Positions 1 to 6,600 of a stretch of 64,000 nucleotides of DNA are shown here, in pieces (the stretch's first letter is position 1; every line of letters begins with the position of its first letter). The notes beneath the pieces were generated by a model. The model did no database searches, was not told where the DNA came from, and was given only the letters and a program-made list of their open reading frames with translations. The stretch lies in contig JAMCST010000011.1 in assembly GCA_023380935.1 (NCBI GenBank), positions 124,001-188,000 on the forward strand, given 5' to 3'. The DNA is from Patescibacteria group bacterium (GTDB lineage: Bacteria; Patescibacteriota; Microgenomatia; UBA1406; GWC2-37-13). The translations under genes and the position numbers were made by a program.

Positions 1-281
1 GAACGGTTACTTTCTTCATTGACTTTCCCCTGAATTTGCAGGCCGATTTTTTTAGCGGTGACCTTTTGACTGGAGTCGGCAATATTTACCGCAACTTGAG
101 AATTACGACGGGTATTTTGAATATGCGTAGTGGTGGATTCGCTGACAAAGAATAAATTAAAATCGTCATCCACCACATAATATACCGAGCACGACCAGAG
201 GCCGGTTGGCCCGGTGGTCGTCAGCGTCATTAAACGCTGTGATCTAAGATAGTCCAGTAAAGTCTGTTTGTCTTGCGTCAT
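1..281 (-). CDS. Pyridoxamine 5'-phosphate oxidase-like split-barrel protein (partial, C-terminus outside window)
   Basis: An open frame starts with ATG at 281 and runs off the left window edge without a stop, giving about 93 residues. The start (MTQDKQTLLDYLRSQR) and the following strands (TTTGPTGLWSCSVYYVVDDD, then FFVSESTTTHIQN and VAVNIADS) have the layout of FMN-binding split-barrel proteins of the PNPOx family. Such proteins usually bind FMN, F420 or heme, and the substrate cannot be told from a fragment. The ATG lies 1 nt from the stop of mscL (stop at 283-285), so the two are probably co-transcribed. The gene is too short for the usual ORF length cut-offs because it is truncated. Confidence 0.75.
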   Translation of the reverse strand, partial: MTQDKQTLLDYLRSQRLMTLTTTGPTGLWSCSVYYVVDDDFNLFFVSESTTTHIQNTRRNSQVAVNIADSSQKVTAKKIGLQIQGKVNEESNR

Positions 282-282
282 A

Positions 283-588
283 TTATGACGGTTTTTTCTT
301 GTCCAGCTTGTCCAAACGTAACAACTTGACGCCGTAATAAACCACCAGAGCAATCACCAGAAAATCAATCAGGTTGCTGATAAAATTACCCACCATAAAT
401 TTGGCCGGTCCCAGTTTAACGGTAGCCGTGTCCAGTCCTTTGGCCAATCCCAGTACCAACCCCAGAATCGGGTTGATCAAATCAGTGACTAAAGCGCTGA
501 CTAGCTTGGCAACGGCGCCGCCCAGGATAAATCCAACCGCCAGACCGACCACGCCCTGTTCCCGGATAAAATGAATAAATCCTTTCAT
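283..588 (-). CDS. mscL: Large-conductance mechanosensitive channel MscL
   Basis: The 101-residue product is a homopentameric inner-membrane channel that opens under membrane tension and releases solutes during hypo-osmotic shock. The N-terminal amphipathic helix (FIREQG) leads into TM1 with the pore-lining glycine/alanine-rich stretch VGLAVGFILGGAVAKLVSALVTD. It is followed by NPILG, a short periplasmic loop, and TM2 (NFISNLIDFLVIALVVYYGV) ending in a charged cytoplasmic tail. The length is slightly below the 120-150 residues usual for the family, mostly because the C-terminal helical bundle is short. The gene precedes the split-barrel flavoprotein by 1 nt and follows enolase by 20 nt, so a three-gene operon is likely. 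Confidence 0.95.
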   Translation of the reverse strand: MKGFIHFIREQGVVGLAVGFILGGAVAKLVSALVTDLINPILGLVLGLAKGLDTATVKLGPAKFMVGNFISNLIDFLVIALVVYYGVKLLRLDKLDKKKPS

Positions 589-608
589 TAACTATAACTA
601 ACCACTTG

Positions 609-1898
609 TTAATCTAAAACAAACGGGAACTTCGGCATTAGCGCCCGCGTCTGCAGTTCGCGTTCGATCGTCATCAACCGGTTGTACTTGGCTACCCGTT
701 CGCTGCGGCAGGGAGCTCCGGTTTTGATCTGTCCGGTCCCCATCGCCACCACCAAATCGGCGATAAAGCTGTCCTCGGTCTCGCCGCTGCGATGGGAAAC
801 GACGGCGGTCATATGGTGTTGACGCGCCAGCAAAATCGCCTTGATCGTTTCGGTCAAGGTGCCGATCTGGTTCACCTTGATCAAAATCGAGTTGGTGGTG
901 GACTCGGCAATGCCCCGCTGCAGGCGCTTGATGTTCGTGACGTAAAGATCGTCGCCGACGACCTGAATTTTTCCCTTGGTCCGGTTGGTCGTCTCGGCAA
1001 AGCCCGTCCAGTCATCCTGATCGAAAATATCCTCCAGGGAAATAATCGGATACCGCTTGAGCAGATCCTGATAAAACTCAACCAGCCCGAAACTATCAAC
1101 CACCCGGTGGTCCTTTTTCAGTTGATACTGGCCGTCACGGAAAAACTCCGAGGCGGCCGCGTCGATTCCCAGCTGTACGTCTTTGCCCGGTTGGTAACCG
1201 GCGGCTACCACTGCTTCGTTGATCAGGCCGAACGGCTCTTCGTTATTTGCCACGCGCGGGGCAAACCCGCCTTCGTCGCCGACGCTGATCGAATATCCTT
1301 TGCTCTTGAGGCGTTGTTTTAACTGCTGGTAGATTTCCGCTCCCATCTGGACTGCCTGACACACCGAAGTCGCTCCCACCGGAATCACCATAAACTCCTG
1401 AATGTCGGTGGCCCAGTCGGCGTGCTTTCCTCCGTTCATGATGTTGAACTGGGGAAACGGCATGGTATACCGACCGGAAAAATCCGGATTAAAACGGCTT
1501 AAATAGGCGTAAAGCGGTTGCTTCAAAGAGGCGGCGGCAGCACGCGCTACAGCCATGGAGACGGCCAAAATGGCGTTGGCTCCGAGACTGGCTTTGTTTG
1601 CCGTTCCGTCCAGTCCGATCATGGTTTCGTCAACCGCCCGCTGGTCTTGGACATCCAGTCCGATCAGGGCCGGAGCGATTTTTTGGTTGACGTTGGCGGC
1701 GGCCGTCAACACGCCCAAACCGCCGTAGCGTTTTTGGTCGCCGTCACGCAGTTCGACCGCTTCATACTTGCCGGTTGAGGCTCCGGAAGGCACGGCGGCC
1801 CAACCAACTGACTGGTCGTCCAACCCCACGGTGGCGGCCACGGTCGGATTACCGCGGCTGTCCAGAATTTCCTCGGCGTGAATCGCCCTGATTTTCAT
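609..1898 (-). CDS. eno: Enolase (phosphopyruvate hydratase)
   Basis: Enolase converts 2-phosphoglycerate to phosphoenolpyruvate in glycolysis, in the cytoplasm, with Mg2+. The 429-residue length is typical. Recognisable elements are the N-terminal EILDSRGNPTV and the loop PSGASTGKYEAVELRDGD. GGKHAD, VGDEGGFAP, SLEDIFDQDDW and VGDDLYVTN carry metal and substrate ligands, and VVSHRSGETEDSFIADL carries the active-site His/Arg/Ser cluster. The start MKIRAIHAEEILDSRG fits the family. A TATGAT box at 1907-1912 lies 8 nt upstream of the ATG, so the mRNA is probably leaderless. Downstream mscL follows closely. Confidence 0.97.
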   Translation of the reverse strand: MKIRAIHAEEILDSRGNPTVAATVGLDDQSVGWAAVPSGASTGKYEAVELRDGDQKRYGGLGVLTAAANVNQKIAPALIGLDVQDQRAVDETMIGLDGTANKASLGANAILAVSMAVARAAAASLKQPLYAYLSRFNPDFSGRYTMPFPQFNIMNGGKHADWATDIQEFMVIPVGATSVCQAVQMGAEIYQQLKQRLKSKGYSISVGDEGGFAPRVANNEEPFGLINEAVVAAGYQPGKDVQLGIDAAASEFFRDGQYQLKKDHRVVDSFGLVEFYQDLLKRYPIISLEDIFDQDDWTGFAETTNRTKGKIQVVGDDLYVTNIKRLQRGIAESTTNSILIKVNQIGTLTETIKAILLARQHHMTAVVSHRSGETEDSFIADLVVAMGTGQIKTGAPCRSERVAKYNRLMTIERELQTRALMPKFPFVLD

Positions 1899-1947
1899 AC
1901 GGTATAATCATAACAAATTATCGGCGGGGTTTGGTTCTAACCAACCT

Positions 1948-1968
1948 AACCAACCTGGCAGGTTGGTT
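1948..1968. repeat. Short palindrome with AACCAACCT arms
   Basis: Perfect 9-bp arms (1948-1956 and 1960-1968) are separated by a 3-nt loop, upstream of enolase and downstream of the 112-residue hypothetical gene. No T-run follows on the minus strand, so it is not a clear intrinsic terminator. A shorter relative lies at 55926-55940 in the matching position upstream of gltX, so it may be a dispersed element. Confidence 0.6.
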
Positions 1969-2011
1969 AACGGGTTAATAGAAAACTCTCGAACAAGCGG
2001 GCTTTTTATAT

Positions 2012-2350
2012 TTATTTGTTTTTATGGGAAGATAACTGCCGATCAGTTATATGGGTAGCCAAACAACCGGTTAAGCAATAAGCACCTATAGCCACACCAG
2101 GAACCTTAGTCATTCCGCCGACACAAATGGTTAATAAAGCAAATCGCAATGCTTCCAATAAAAAATATGGCGCCAGGTCTTTTGCTTCAAACACCTGACT
2201 AGGTAAATCGGCTTCACTAATATAGTTATCCACAGGACCAATCATCGACCCAAACGGCATCAAACCATAACCTAGGGTTTCCAAGGTCTTTCTTATTTTG
2301 TCGACTGATTTCATCCTTTGGGGTTGTTGCTCAACGCCACGATTTGCCAT
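2012..2350 (-). CDS. Hypothetical small protein with hydrophobic segments
   Basis: I do not recognise this 112-residue protein. The N-terminal half is polar (MKSVDKIRKTLETLGYG). The C-terminal half has two moderately hydrophobic stretches (YFLLEALRFALLTICVGG and VPGVAIGAYCLTGCLATHI) that could be helices in the membrane or a packed soluble core. The tail is basic (HKNK). A TATAAT box (2357-2362) lies 6 nt before the ATG with a CTGACT-like -35 at 2380-2385, so it has its own promoter inside the 3' end of the upstream hydrolase gene. The neighbours do not suggest a role. Confidence 0.6.
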   Translation of the reverse strand: MANRGVEQQPQRMKSVDKIRKTLETLGYGLMPFGSMIGPVDNYISEADLPSQVFEAKDLAPYFLLEALRFALLTICVGGMTKVPGVAIGAYCLTGCLATHITDRQLSSHKNK

Positions 2351-2356
2351 CCGTAT

Positions 2357-2385
2357 ATTATACTATAGGTTTGTAAAAAAGTCAG
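2357..2385 (-). promoter_or_regulatory. Promoter, predicted leaderless start for the 112-residue gene
   Basis: On the minus strand this reads CTGACT, 17 nt, TATAAT, then 6 nt to the ATG at 2350. The short spacing leaves no room for a Shine-Dalgarno site. Confidence 0.55.
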
Positions 2386-3361
2386 CCGTGCGCTGCATCA
2401 CCAGCGGCCAACTGCCCTGGGAGAAGTTATGATCCTCACCCGGATAGGTAAAGTACTCCACCTTCACCTGCTTCTGCTGCAGGTTATGATATAGGTCATT
2501 TGACCAGGCAAGCGGGACCGATGGATCAGTCTCTCCTTGGTGCAGCTGGATCGGCGCCCTGATCCAGCCGAGGTAGTTGGTCAGCGAGTAGTTCTCCGCG
2601 TTGTAGTTCTTTTCAAAATCCGCCACCAGTTTGCGCAGGGCTTTGCCGTGATCGTCCACGTCGTCGGTATAATACAGAATCGAGTAAGGAAACGGCTTGG
2701 ACACCGGCGCCCAGAGCACCGTCGGATAAGGTTTTCCCGATATCTCCAGTACCGACAACACGATCTGACCGCCGTTGCTGTGGCCCCACAGCCCAATCTT
2801 GCTCGCATCGACCCGGGCGGGAAGACCGGCGGCCTCCAACCCGGCGTTGAGATTTTGCACCGAGGCCAACAGCTGCAAAACGGTCGTGTAGGTAAGAAAA
2901 CGCTCCTCCAACGCACCGACATTGGGAGCGTCTGACTCGCCATAACCTAAAAAGTCGGGCGCCAGGGTAATAAAACCGTTTTGGGCCAAATACTCCCCGC
3001 CGTGCTGGGTACCGACGCCGGTCTGGTAGATTTTCGGATCGACATAACCCCTTACCATCACGATTATCGGCCGGTCGCCGCTCTGATCAGGCAGGTTGAT
3101 TAAACCGCTCACCTTTTTGCCGTCTACCCGAAAGTAAAACAGTCTCGAACGGTAACCGTCACCGTTGCGGATTACTTTATCTATCGTGATCGGGCTGCCG
3201 GAAAACCGCGTCTGCTTCAGATTGGCATAGGTATATTTTTCTAAAGGAAGCGCCTTCTGGACCGTTGGTTTGCCCAACGGACTGATACAACCACACGATC
3301 GCAGTAACAATACAATCACCGTTACCGCCAATCCCGCCGTAATAATGCCCAACCATTTCAT
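2363..3361 (-). CDS. Membrane-anchored alpha/beta hydrolase, prolyl-oligopeptidase-like (S9 type)
   Basis: The 332-residue product has an N-terminal hydrophobic helix (residues 4-20) followed by an alpha/beta-hydrolase domain facing outside. The catalytic triad is visible: Ser195 in GHSNGGQ, Asp279 in GETDPSVP and His311 in GEDHNF. The motif VRGY (about 103-106) may supply the oxyanion hole, and LAPDFLGYGES is typical of S9-type peptidases and acyl hydrolases. The natural substrate (peptide or ester) is unknown. A cysteine pair right after the helix (RSCGC) does not match a good lipobox, so a signal anchor is more likely than a lipoprotein. Confidence 0.85.
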   Translation of the reverse strand: MKWLGIITAGLAVTVIVLLLRSCGCISPLGKPTVQKALPLEKYTYANLKQTRFSGSPITIDKVIRNGDGYRSRLFYFRVDGKKVSGLINLPDQSGDRPIIVMVRGYVDPKIYQTGVGTQHGGEYLAQNGFITLAPDFLGYGESDAPNVGALEERFLTYTTVLQLLASVQNLNAGLEAAGLPARVDASKIGLWGHSNGGQIVLSVLEISGKPYPTVLWAPVSKPFPYSILYYTDDVDDHGKALRKLVADFEKNYNAENYSLTNYLGWIRAPIQLHQGETDPSVPLAWSNDLYHNLQQKQVKVEYFTYPGEDHNFSQGSWPLVMQRTADFFTNL

Positions 3362-3395
3362 ATGTTAATTTTGGCCGGCAATGTATAAAAACCGG

Positions 3396-4199
3396 TCAGG
3401 GAAACAGGTCGCGTTGCACCGGGTTCTGGTCAGCATGATGCCGCTGGTTTTCTACCGAACTGACGGCCTGGCGATAAGCACAATAGTCGCAGTCCGGTCC
3501 CACAGCGGGAAGATCATCCTGATCCAGCGTTTTTTTCATCGCCACCAGGGCTTCCTCCACCCAACCGTCATCGCCGGTATAAGGAATCAGTTTGACCGCA
3601 AACTCCAGTTTGCCATCTAGCCCTGATCGGTCAGTCTGGCCGTTGCAATAAACAAAATAGCCGGTGGAGCTGACCCGGAAACGGTTGCGCCGCAGCAACC
3701 ACTGGTATACTTCCATCTGGCGCTTGTAACCCAACTGCCAGTCGCTGTCGAGATTGACCTCGTGATTTTTGGCCGTCGCTTTGTAATCAACCACGATCAG
3801 TTGTCCGTCACGCTCAACCCACACGTCGTCAATCGCTCCGGTAATCAGAAGGTTGGTCGACGGATCAAGATACTCCACCCCGCCCTTGAGCGCGTCACGC
3901 CATTGATCGAGTTGGGGGTGGGCAAACGGCACGGCATTGATACGGTAATGTTCCATCAGCGGATGCGGTTGGTTTTTCCGGCGATACTGGTCAAACTCCT
4001 TTTTTAACAACTTGTCCACCGCCGCGTTCAGGGTAAAAGGAAAACCAGGAGGTTGGGACACGCCCAAACGCCGATCAAGATAAAAACACCGGGGACAGTT
4101 GAGAAACAAATCGATCTTGCTCCGGCTGATGCGGAAAGGCCAGCGTTCATCGGGCCGATACAGTCCCCGACTCCGGCGGGATCTATAGTACTGCGACAT
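3396..4199 (-). CDS. PD-(D/E)XK nuclease-superfamily protein (Cas4/RecB-like) with cysteine motifs
   Basis: The product has 267 residues when started at the ATG at 4199. A TATACT box lies 7 nt upstream of that ATG, while an upstream in-frame ATG (4220) lies before this box. The N-terminus has FLNCPRCFYLDRR. The nuclease core is GAIDDVW (metal Asp), VVDYKAT (the D-x-K motif) and QMEVYQWLL (motif IV-like Gln/Tyr). The C-terminus has DCDYCAYRQ. N- and C-terminal cysteines around a RecB-type core are characteristic of Cas4/AddB-type nucleases that hold an iron-sulfur cluster. No cas genes or CRISPR repeats are near, so a DNA repair or end-processing role is more likely than adaptation. Confidence 0.85.
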   Translation of the reverse strand: MSQYYRSRRSRGLYRPDERWPFRISRSKIDLFLNCPRCFYLDRRLGVSQPPGFPFTLNAAVDKLLKKEFDQYRRKNQPHPLMEHYRINAVPFAHPQLDQWRDALKGGVEYLDPSTNLLITGAIDDVWVERDGQLIVVDYKATAKNHEVNLDSDWQLGYKRQMEVYQWLLRRNRFRVSSTGYFVYCNGQTDRSGLDGKLEFAVKLIPYTGDDGWVEEALVAMKKTLDQDDLPAVGPDCDYCAYRQAVSSVENQRHHADQNPVQRDLFP

Positions 4200-4206
4200 A
4201 GAAGAT

Positions 4207-4234
4207 AGTATAGCACGCATGACAACCGGAGCAA
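4207..4234 (-). promoter_or_regulatory. Promoter of the PD-(D/E)XK gene, predicted leaderless
   Basis: The minus strand reads TTGCTC, 16 nt, TATACT, then 7 nt to the ATG at 4199. The -35 abuts the terminator hairpin at 4233-4265. It decides the start of the nuclease gene in favour of 4199. Confidence 0.55.
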
Positions 4235-4265
4235 AAAAAAAGGGAGCCGAAGCTCCCCTTTTTTT
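4233..4265. terminator. Bidirectional intrinsic terminator
   Basis: A 6-bp GC-rich stem (GGGAGC/GCTCCC) has a 4-nt loop, which reads UUCG on the minus strand. It is flanked by a run of nine A and a run of seven T. It ends the RRM gene (stop at 4292) on the minus strand. Confidence 0.9.
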
Positions 4266-4291
4266 GTTAACTTGGTTAAGTTTCGGTCAGA

Positions 4292-4597
4292 TCAAGCATC
4301 TTTGTTAAAGTCTTGACGATAACCGCCACCGCGATTGCCGCGTTCCTCACGTGGCCGGGCAACGTTGACGACGATTTTCCTGCCTCCAACTTCCTTTTCT
4401 GCCATCTCGGCGACTGCCTTTTCGGCGTCGGCCTCGTTGACAAAGGTGACGAAACCAAAGCCTTTCGAGCGACCCGAGTAACGGTCAGTAATCACCACCG
4501 CTTCGCTAATCTCTCCGTAGGCGGCGAACATCTCTTTGAGCGAGTCGTTGTTGACTGACCAAGGCAAATTACCTATATACAGTTTCTTTTTGTCCAT
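4292..4597 (-). CDS. RRM-domain RNA-binding protein
   Basis: The 101-residue protein is a single RNA recognition motif with a short glycine-rich tail. RNP2 is LYIGNL (residues 6-11) and RNP1 is KGFGFVTF (about 45-52); VVITDRYSGRS lies between, and the tail is RGNRGGGYRQDF. Small RRM proteins of this kind in bacteria (for example the cyanobacterial Rbp proteins) bind RNA and are often cold- or stress-induced. The start is fixed by a strong AAAGGGGGTG about 10 nt upstream. A paralogue lies at 38411-38707. It has a long leader from a promoter inside the upstream gene's 3' end and its own terminator at 4233-4265. Confidence 0.95.
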   Translation of the reverse strand: MDKKKLYIGNLPWSVNNDSLKEMFAAYGEISEAVVITDRYSGRSKGFGFVTFVNEADAEKAVAEMAEKEVGGRKIVVNVARPREERGNRGGGYRQDFNKDA

Positions 4598-4730
4598 TAA
4601 TTATTTCACCCCCTTTGCTGTTGAACTGAGATTGTTAAGCATTAATATTACGAATAGAGCCTGGAAGAGCAAAACTTCGCCATCGCAGATTCTATAGGGA
4701 ATATTATAGCATAATTTGTCAAATCCACAA
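4598..4730 (-). promoter_or_regulatory. Promoter and ~100-nt 5' leader of the RRM gene
   Basis: On the minus strand TTGTGG (4725-4730), 16 nt and TATAAT (4703-4708) predict a start near 4696. That gives about 100 nt of leader before the ATG at 4597. The leader ends in a strong Shine-Dalgarno sequence. This contrasts with the leaderless layout of most neighbours. Confidence 0.55.
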
Positions 4731-5768
4731 CAATGTCACCACTACCACCTGGGTCACGACAATAATCCAATACAGATAGCGCCGGCTTTGTTTGGGGAGC
4801 GAAAGCACCGGATTCGAATGAGTGGGGGTCGCGGCGGCACCGGTTTGGGCTCCCAGTACCTGAGCGCCGGTCGGCGCGGGCGATGTGGCGCGATTGCCGT
4901 CCCCACCCAACACCGTAACCGCCAGTTCGTTGGAAACCGGACCAAGCGCGCAACCGTTGACCGCACGCAGGGAAAAATAATAGCGCCCGCCTTGGCTTAA
5001 TCCCATTACCATATAACTGGTGGCTTCCCGGCCGCCGGCATTGGGATTAGTGTCGGAATATTGACCCGGCAATGAACCATAATATAGAAAATATCCGGTC
5101 ACCGGATCGGCCGCATTTTCCCAATTCAAAGTAACGCTGCCCTTGCCGGCCAGCGCCGACAGCAACGTCGGTGCCGTGGCCGGAGCCGTGTCCTGACAGG
5201 GAGCGGCGCTAACGGTGATTGGGTCGTTGTCATGTCTCACTGGTGGCCGCGGCGGGGCTGTGCCGGAAAAGATCAACTGGAGGGCAAACGCGCTTGAACG
5301 CCCCTGACACTCGTTACCGCTGGCCTGGTCAAAACTGATTAGATAACGGAAGTCGGCCACGCCGCCGGGAGGAAAGTCGGCCAGAATAATTGGGTTGGCG
5401 GCGTTAAAAAAATCAAACACGCTCCCGGCCCAGACGGTTTCCGGGACAGCGCCGGGACTGATTTTGGTAATCGAGATCAGCAGGTGTCGGTCAAGCCGGC
5501 AGGCGGTGTCGTCCTGTTCCAAACTCGCCGCTTTGGTGATTACCTGTAGATATTGTTTATCGTTGTTGTTCCTGACGGTAATCGTCTTGGCCTCCCAGTC
5601 TCCCGGCGACCAGTTGGTAGACCGCTGGAACAGTGCCCGATCGGGAATTTCCGAACAGTCTTTACCGTCGCAGCTGATTTCCAGGTCGGCTGCCCTGACC
5701 GGGCGAACGGTCATCACCAACCCTACCCAGATTACCAACAACACCAGGCTGATTTTTCTTATCGTCAT
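4719..5768 (-). CDS. Secreted fibronectin type III protein with C-terminal membrane anchor
   Basis: The 349-residue product has a signal peptide (residues 1-26, cleavage likely after VRA). A beta-rich domain follows (about 27-175) containing SPGDWEAKTITVRNNND, a phrase resembling camelysin/TasA-type surface proteins. Then comes a fibronectin type III domain (about 195-288: LLSALAGKGSVTLNWENAADPVTGYFLYYG). A Thr/Pro/Ala linker leads to a terminal TM helix (YLYWIIVVTQVVVVTLLWI). Several cysteines (SCDGKDCSE, NECQG) could form disulfides outside the cell. It is probably a surface protein. Its ATG overlaps the stop of the SDR gene by 4 nt, implying translational coupling. Confidence 0.8.
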   Translation of the reverse strand: MTIRKISLVLLVIWVGLVMTVRPVRAADLEISCDGKDCSEIPDRALFQRSTNWSPGDWEAKTITVRNNNDKQYLQVITKAASLEQDDTACRLDRHLLISITKISPGAVPETVWAGSVFDFFNAANPIILADFPPGGVADFRYLISFDQASGNECQGRSSAFALQLIFSGTAPPRPPVRHDNDPITVSAAPCQDTAPATAPTLLSALAGKGSVTLNWENAADPVTGYFLYYGSLPGQYSDTNPNAGGREATSYMVMGLSQGGRYYFSLRAVNGCALGPVSNELAVTVLGGDGNRATSPAPTGAQVLGAQTGAAATPTHSNPVLSLPKQSRRYLYWIIVVTQVVVVTLLWI

Positions 5769-6574
5769 GCCAGCAGCATTCCTCCGTCAACCACAATTTG
5801 ACTTCCGGTTAGATAAGACGCCATTTCCGACGCCAAAAACAATACCACCTTGCCGATGTCGTCCGGTTCGCCCAACCGCTTCATCGGGATTTTGGCCAGC
5901 GACATCTCGATGATCTTGGCCGGATCAATGCCCGGCGGACTCATGGCCGTCTGCATCTTAGCCACGCCCGGAGTGGATATGCCGCCGGGCGCCACCGCGT
6001 TGACCCAGATCCGGTGGGGCGCCAGTTCCAGGGCAACGTTTTTGGTCAGGCCCCAGACTCCGTGTTTCGACGCATCATAGGCGGCCAGCCCGATCATCGA
6101 CGGGTGCAAGGCGTCAATCGAGGTAACGTTGATAATCCGTCCCCCCTTTCCCGCAGCAATCATTTTTTCCGCCGCGTACTTGATGGTCAAAAACACACCT
6201 TTGAGATTAATTGTCAGCACACGTTCGAACTCGGACAGACTCATCTGGGTAACCGGAATGCTCGGATAGATCCCGGCATTGTTCACCAAAATGTCAATCG
6301 CACCATAGGTGCCGATTGTTTGCTCGATCAGTGTCTTGATTTCCTGTTCGTTGGTCACGTCGGTTTTGATCGCTTTCAGTTTCCAGCCGAACGCCGACAA
6401 TTTGGTAACAATCGCCTCGGCTTCGGCCTGGTTGCGGTTGGCCACGACGACATTGGCGCCGGCCTCGGCCAAACGATAAACAATTCCGGCGCCGATCCCT
6501 ATCGAACCGCCGGTCACGATGGCCGTTTTTCCGTTCAAATCCAAGAGTTTGTTCCCTGGCACAAGATTTTCCAT
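5765..6574 (-). CDS. Short-chain dehydrogenase/reductase (SDR family)
   Basis: The 269-residue product is a classical SDR oxidoreductase using NAD(P)H. It has the cofactor motif TGGSIGIGAGI (about residues 21-31), NNAG (about 98-101), a catalytic Ser in INVTSID and YDASK for the Tyr/Lys pair, then the C-terminal DGGMLLA. The substrate is unknown; the sequence resembles 3-oxoacyl-ACP reductase or glucose-dehydrogenase-like members. It ends 4 nt into the start of the fibronectin-domain gene, an unusual partner, so operon position rather than shared function may explain the pairing. Confidence 0.9.
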   Translation of the reverse strand: MENLVPGNKLLDLNGKTAIVTGGSIGIGAGIVYRLAEAGANVVVANRNQAEAEAIVTKLSAFGWKLKAIKTDVTNEQEIKTLIEQTIGTYGAIDILVNNAGIYPSIPVTQMSLSEFERVLTINLKGVFLTIKYAAEKMIAAGKGGRIINVTSIDALHPSMIGLAAYDASKHGVWGLTKNVALELAPHRIWVNAVAPGGISTPGVAKMQTAMSPPGIDPAKIIEMSLAKIPMKRLGEPDDIGKVVLFLASEMASYLTGSQIVVDGGMLLA

Positions 6575-6600
6575 AATCGTTAATAATTAATAAATAATAA

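Noticed and set aside
792-1322. 176-codon plus-strand frame inside enolase
   Set aside because: It is a shadow of the enolase codons without family signal.
1948-1968. Palindrome as an intrinsic terminator of the 112-residue gene
   Set aside because: No T-run follows the stem on the minus strand.
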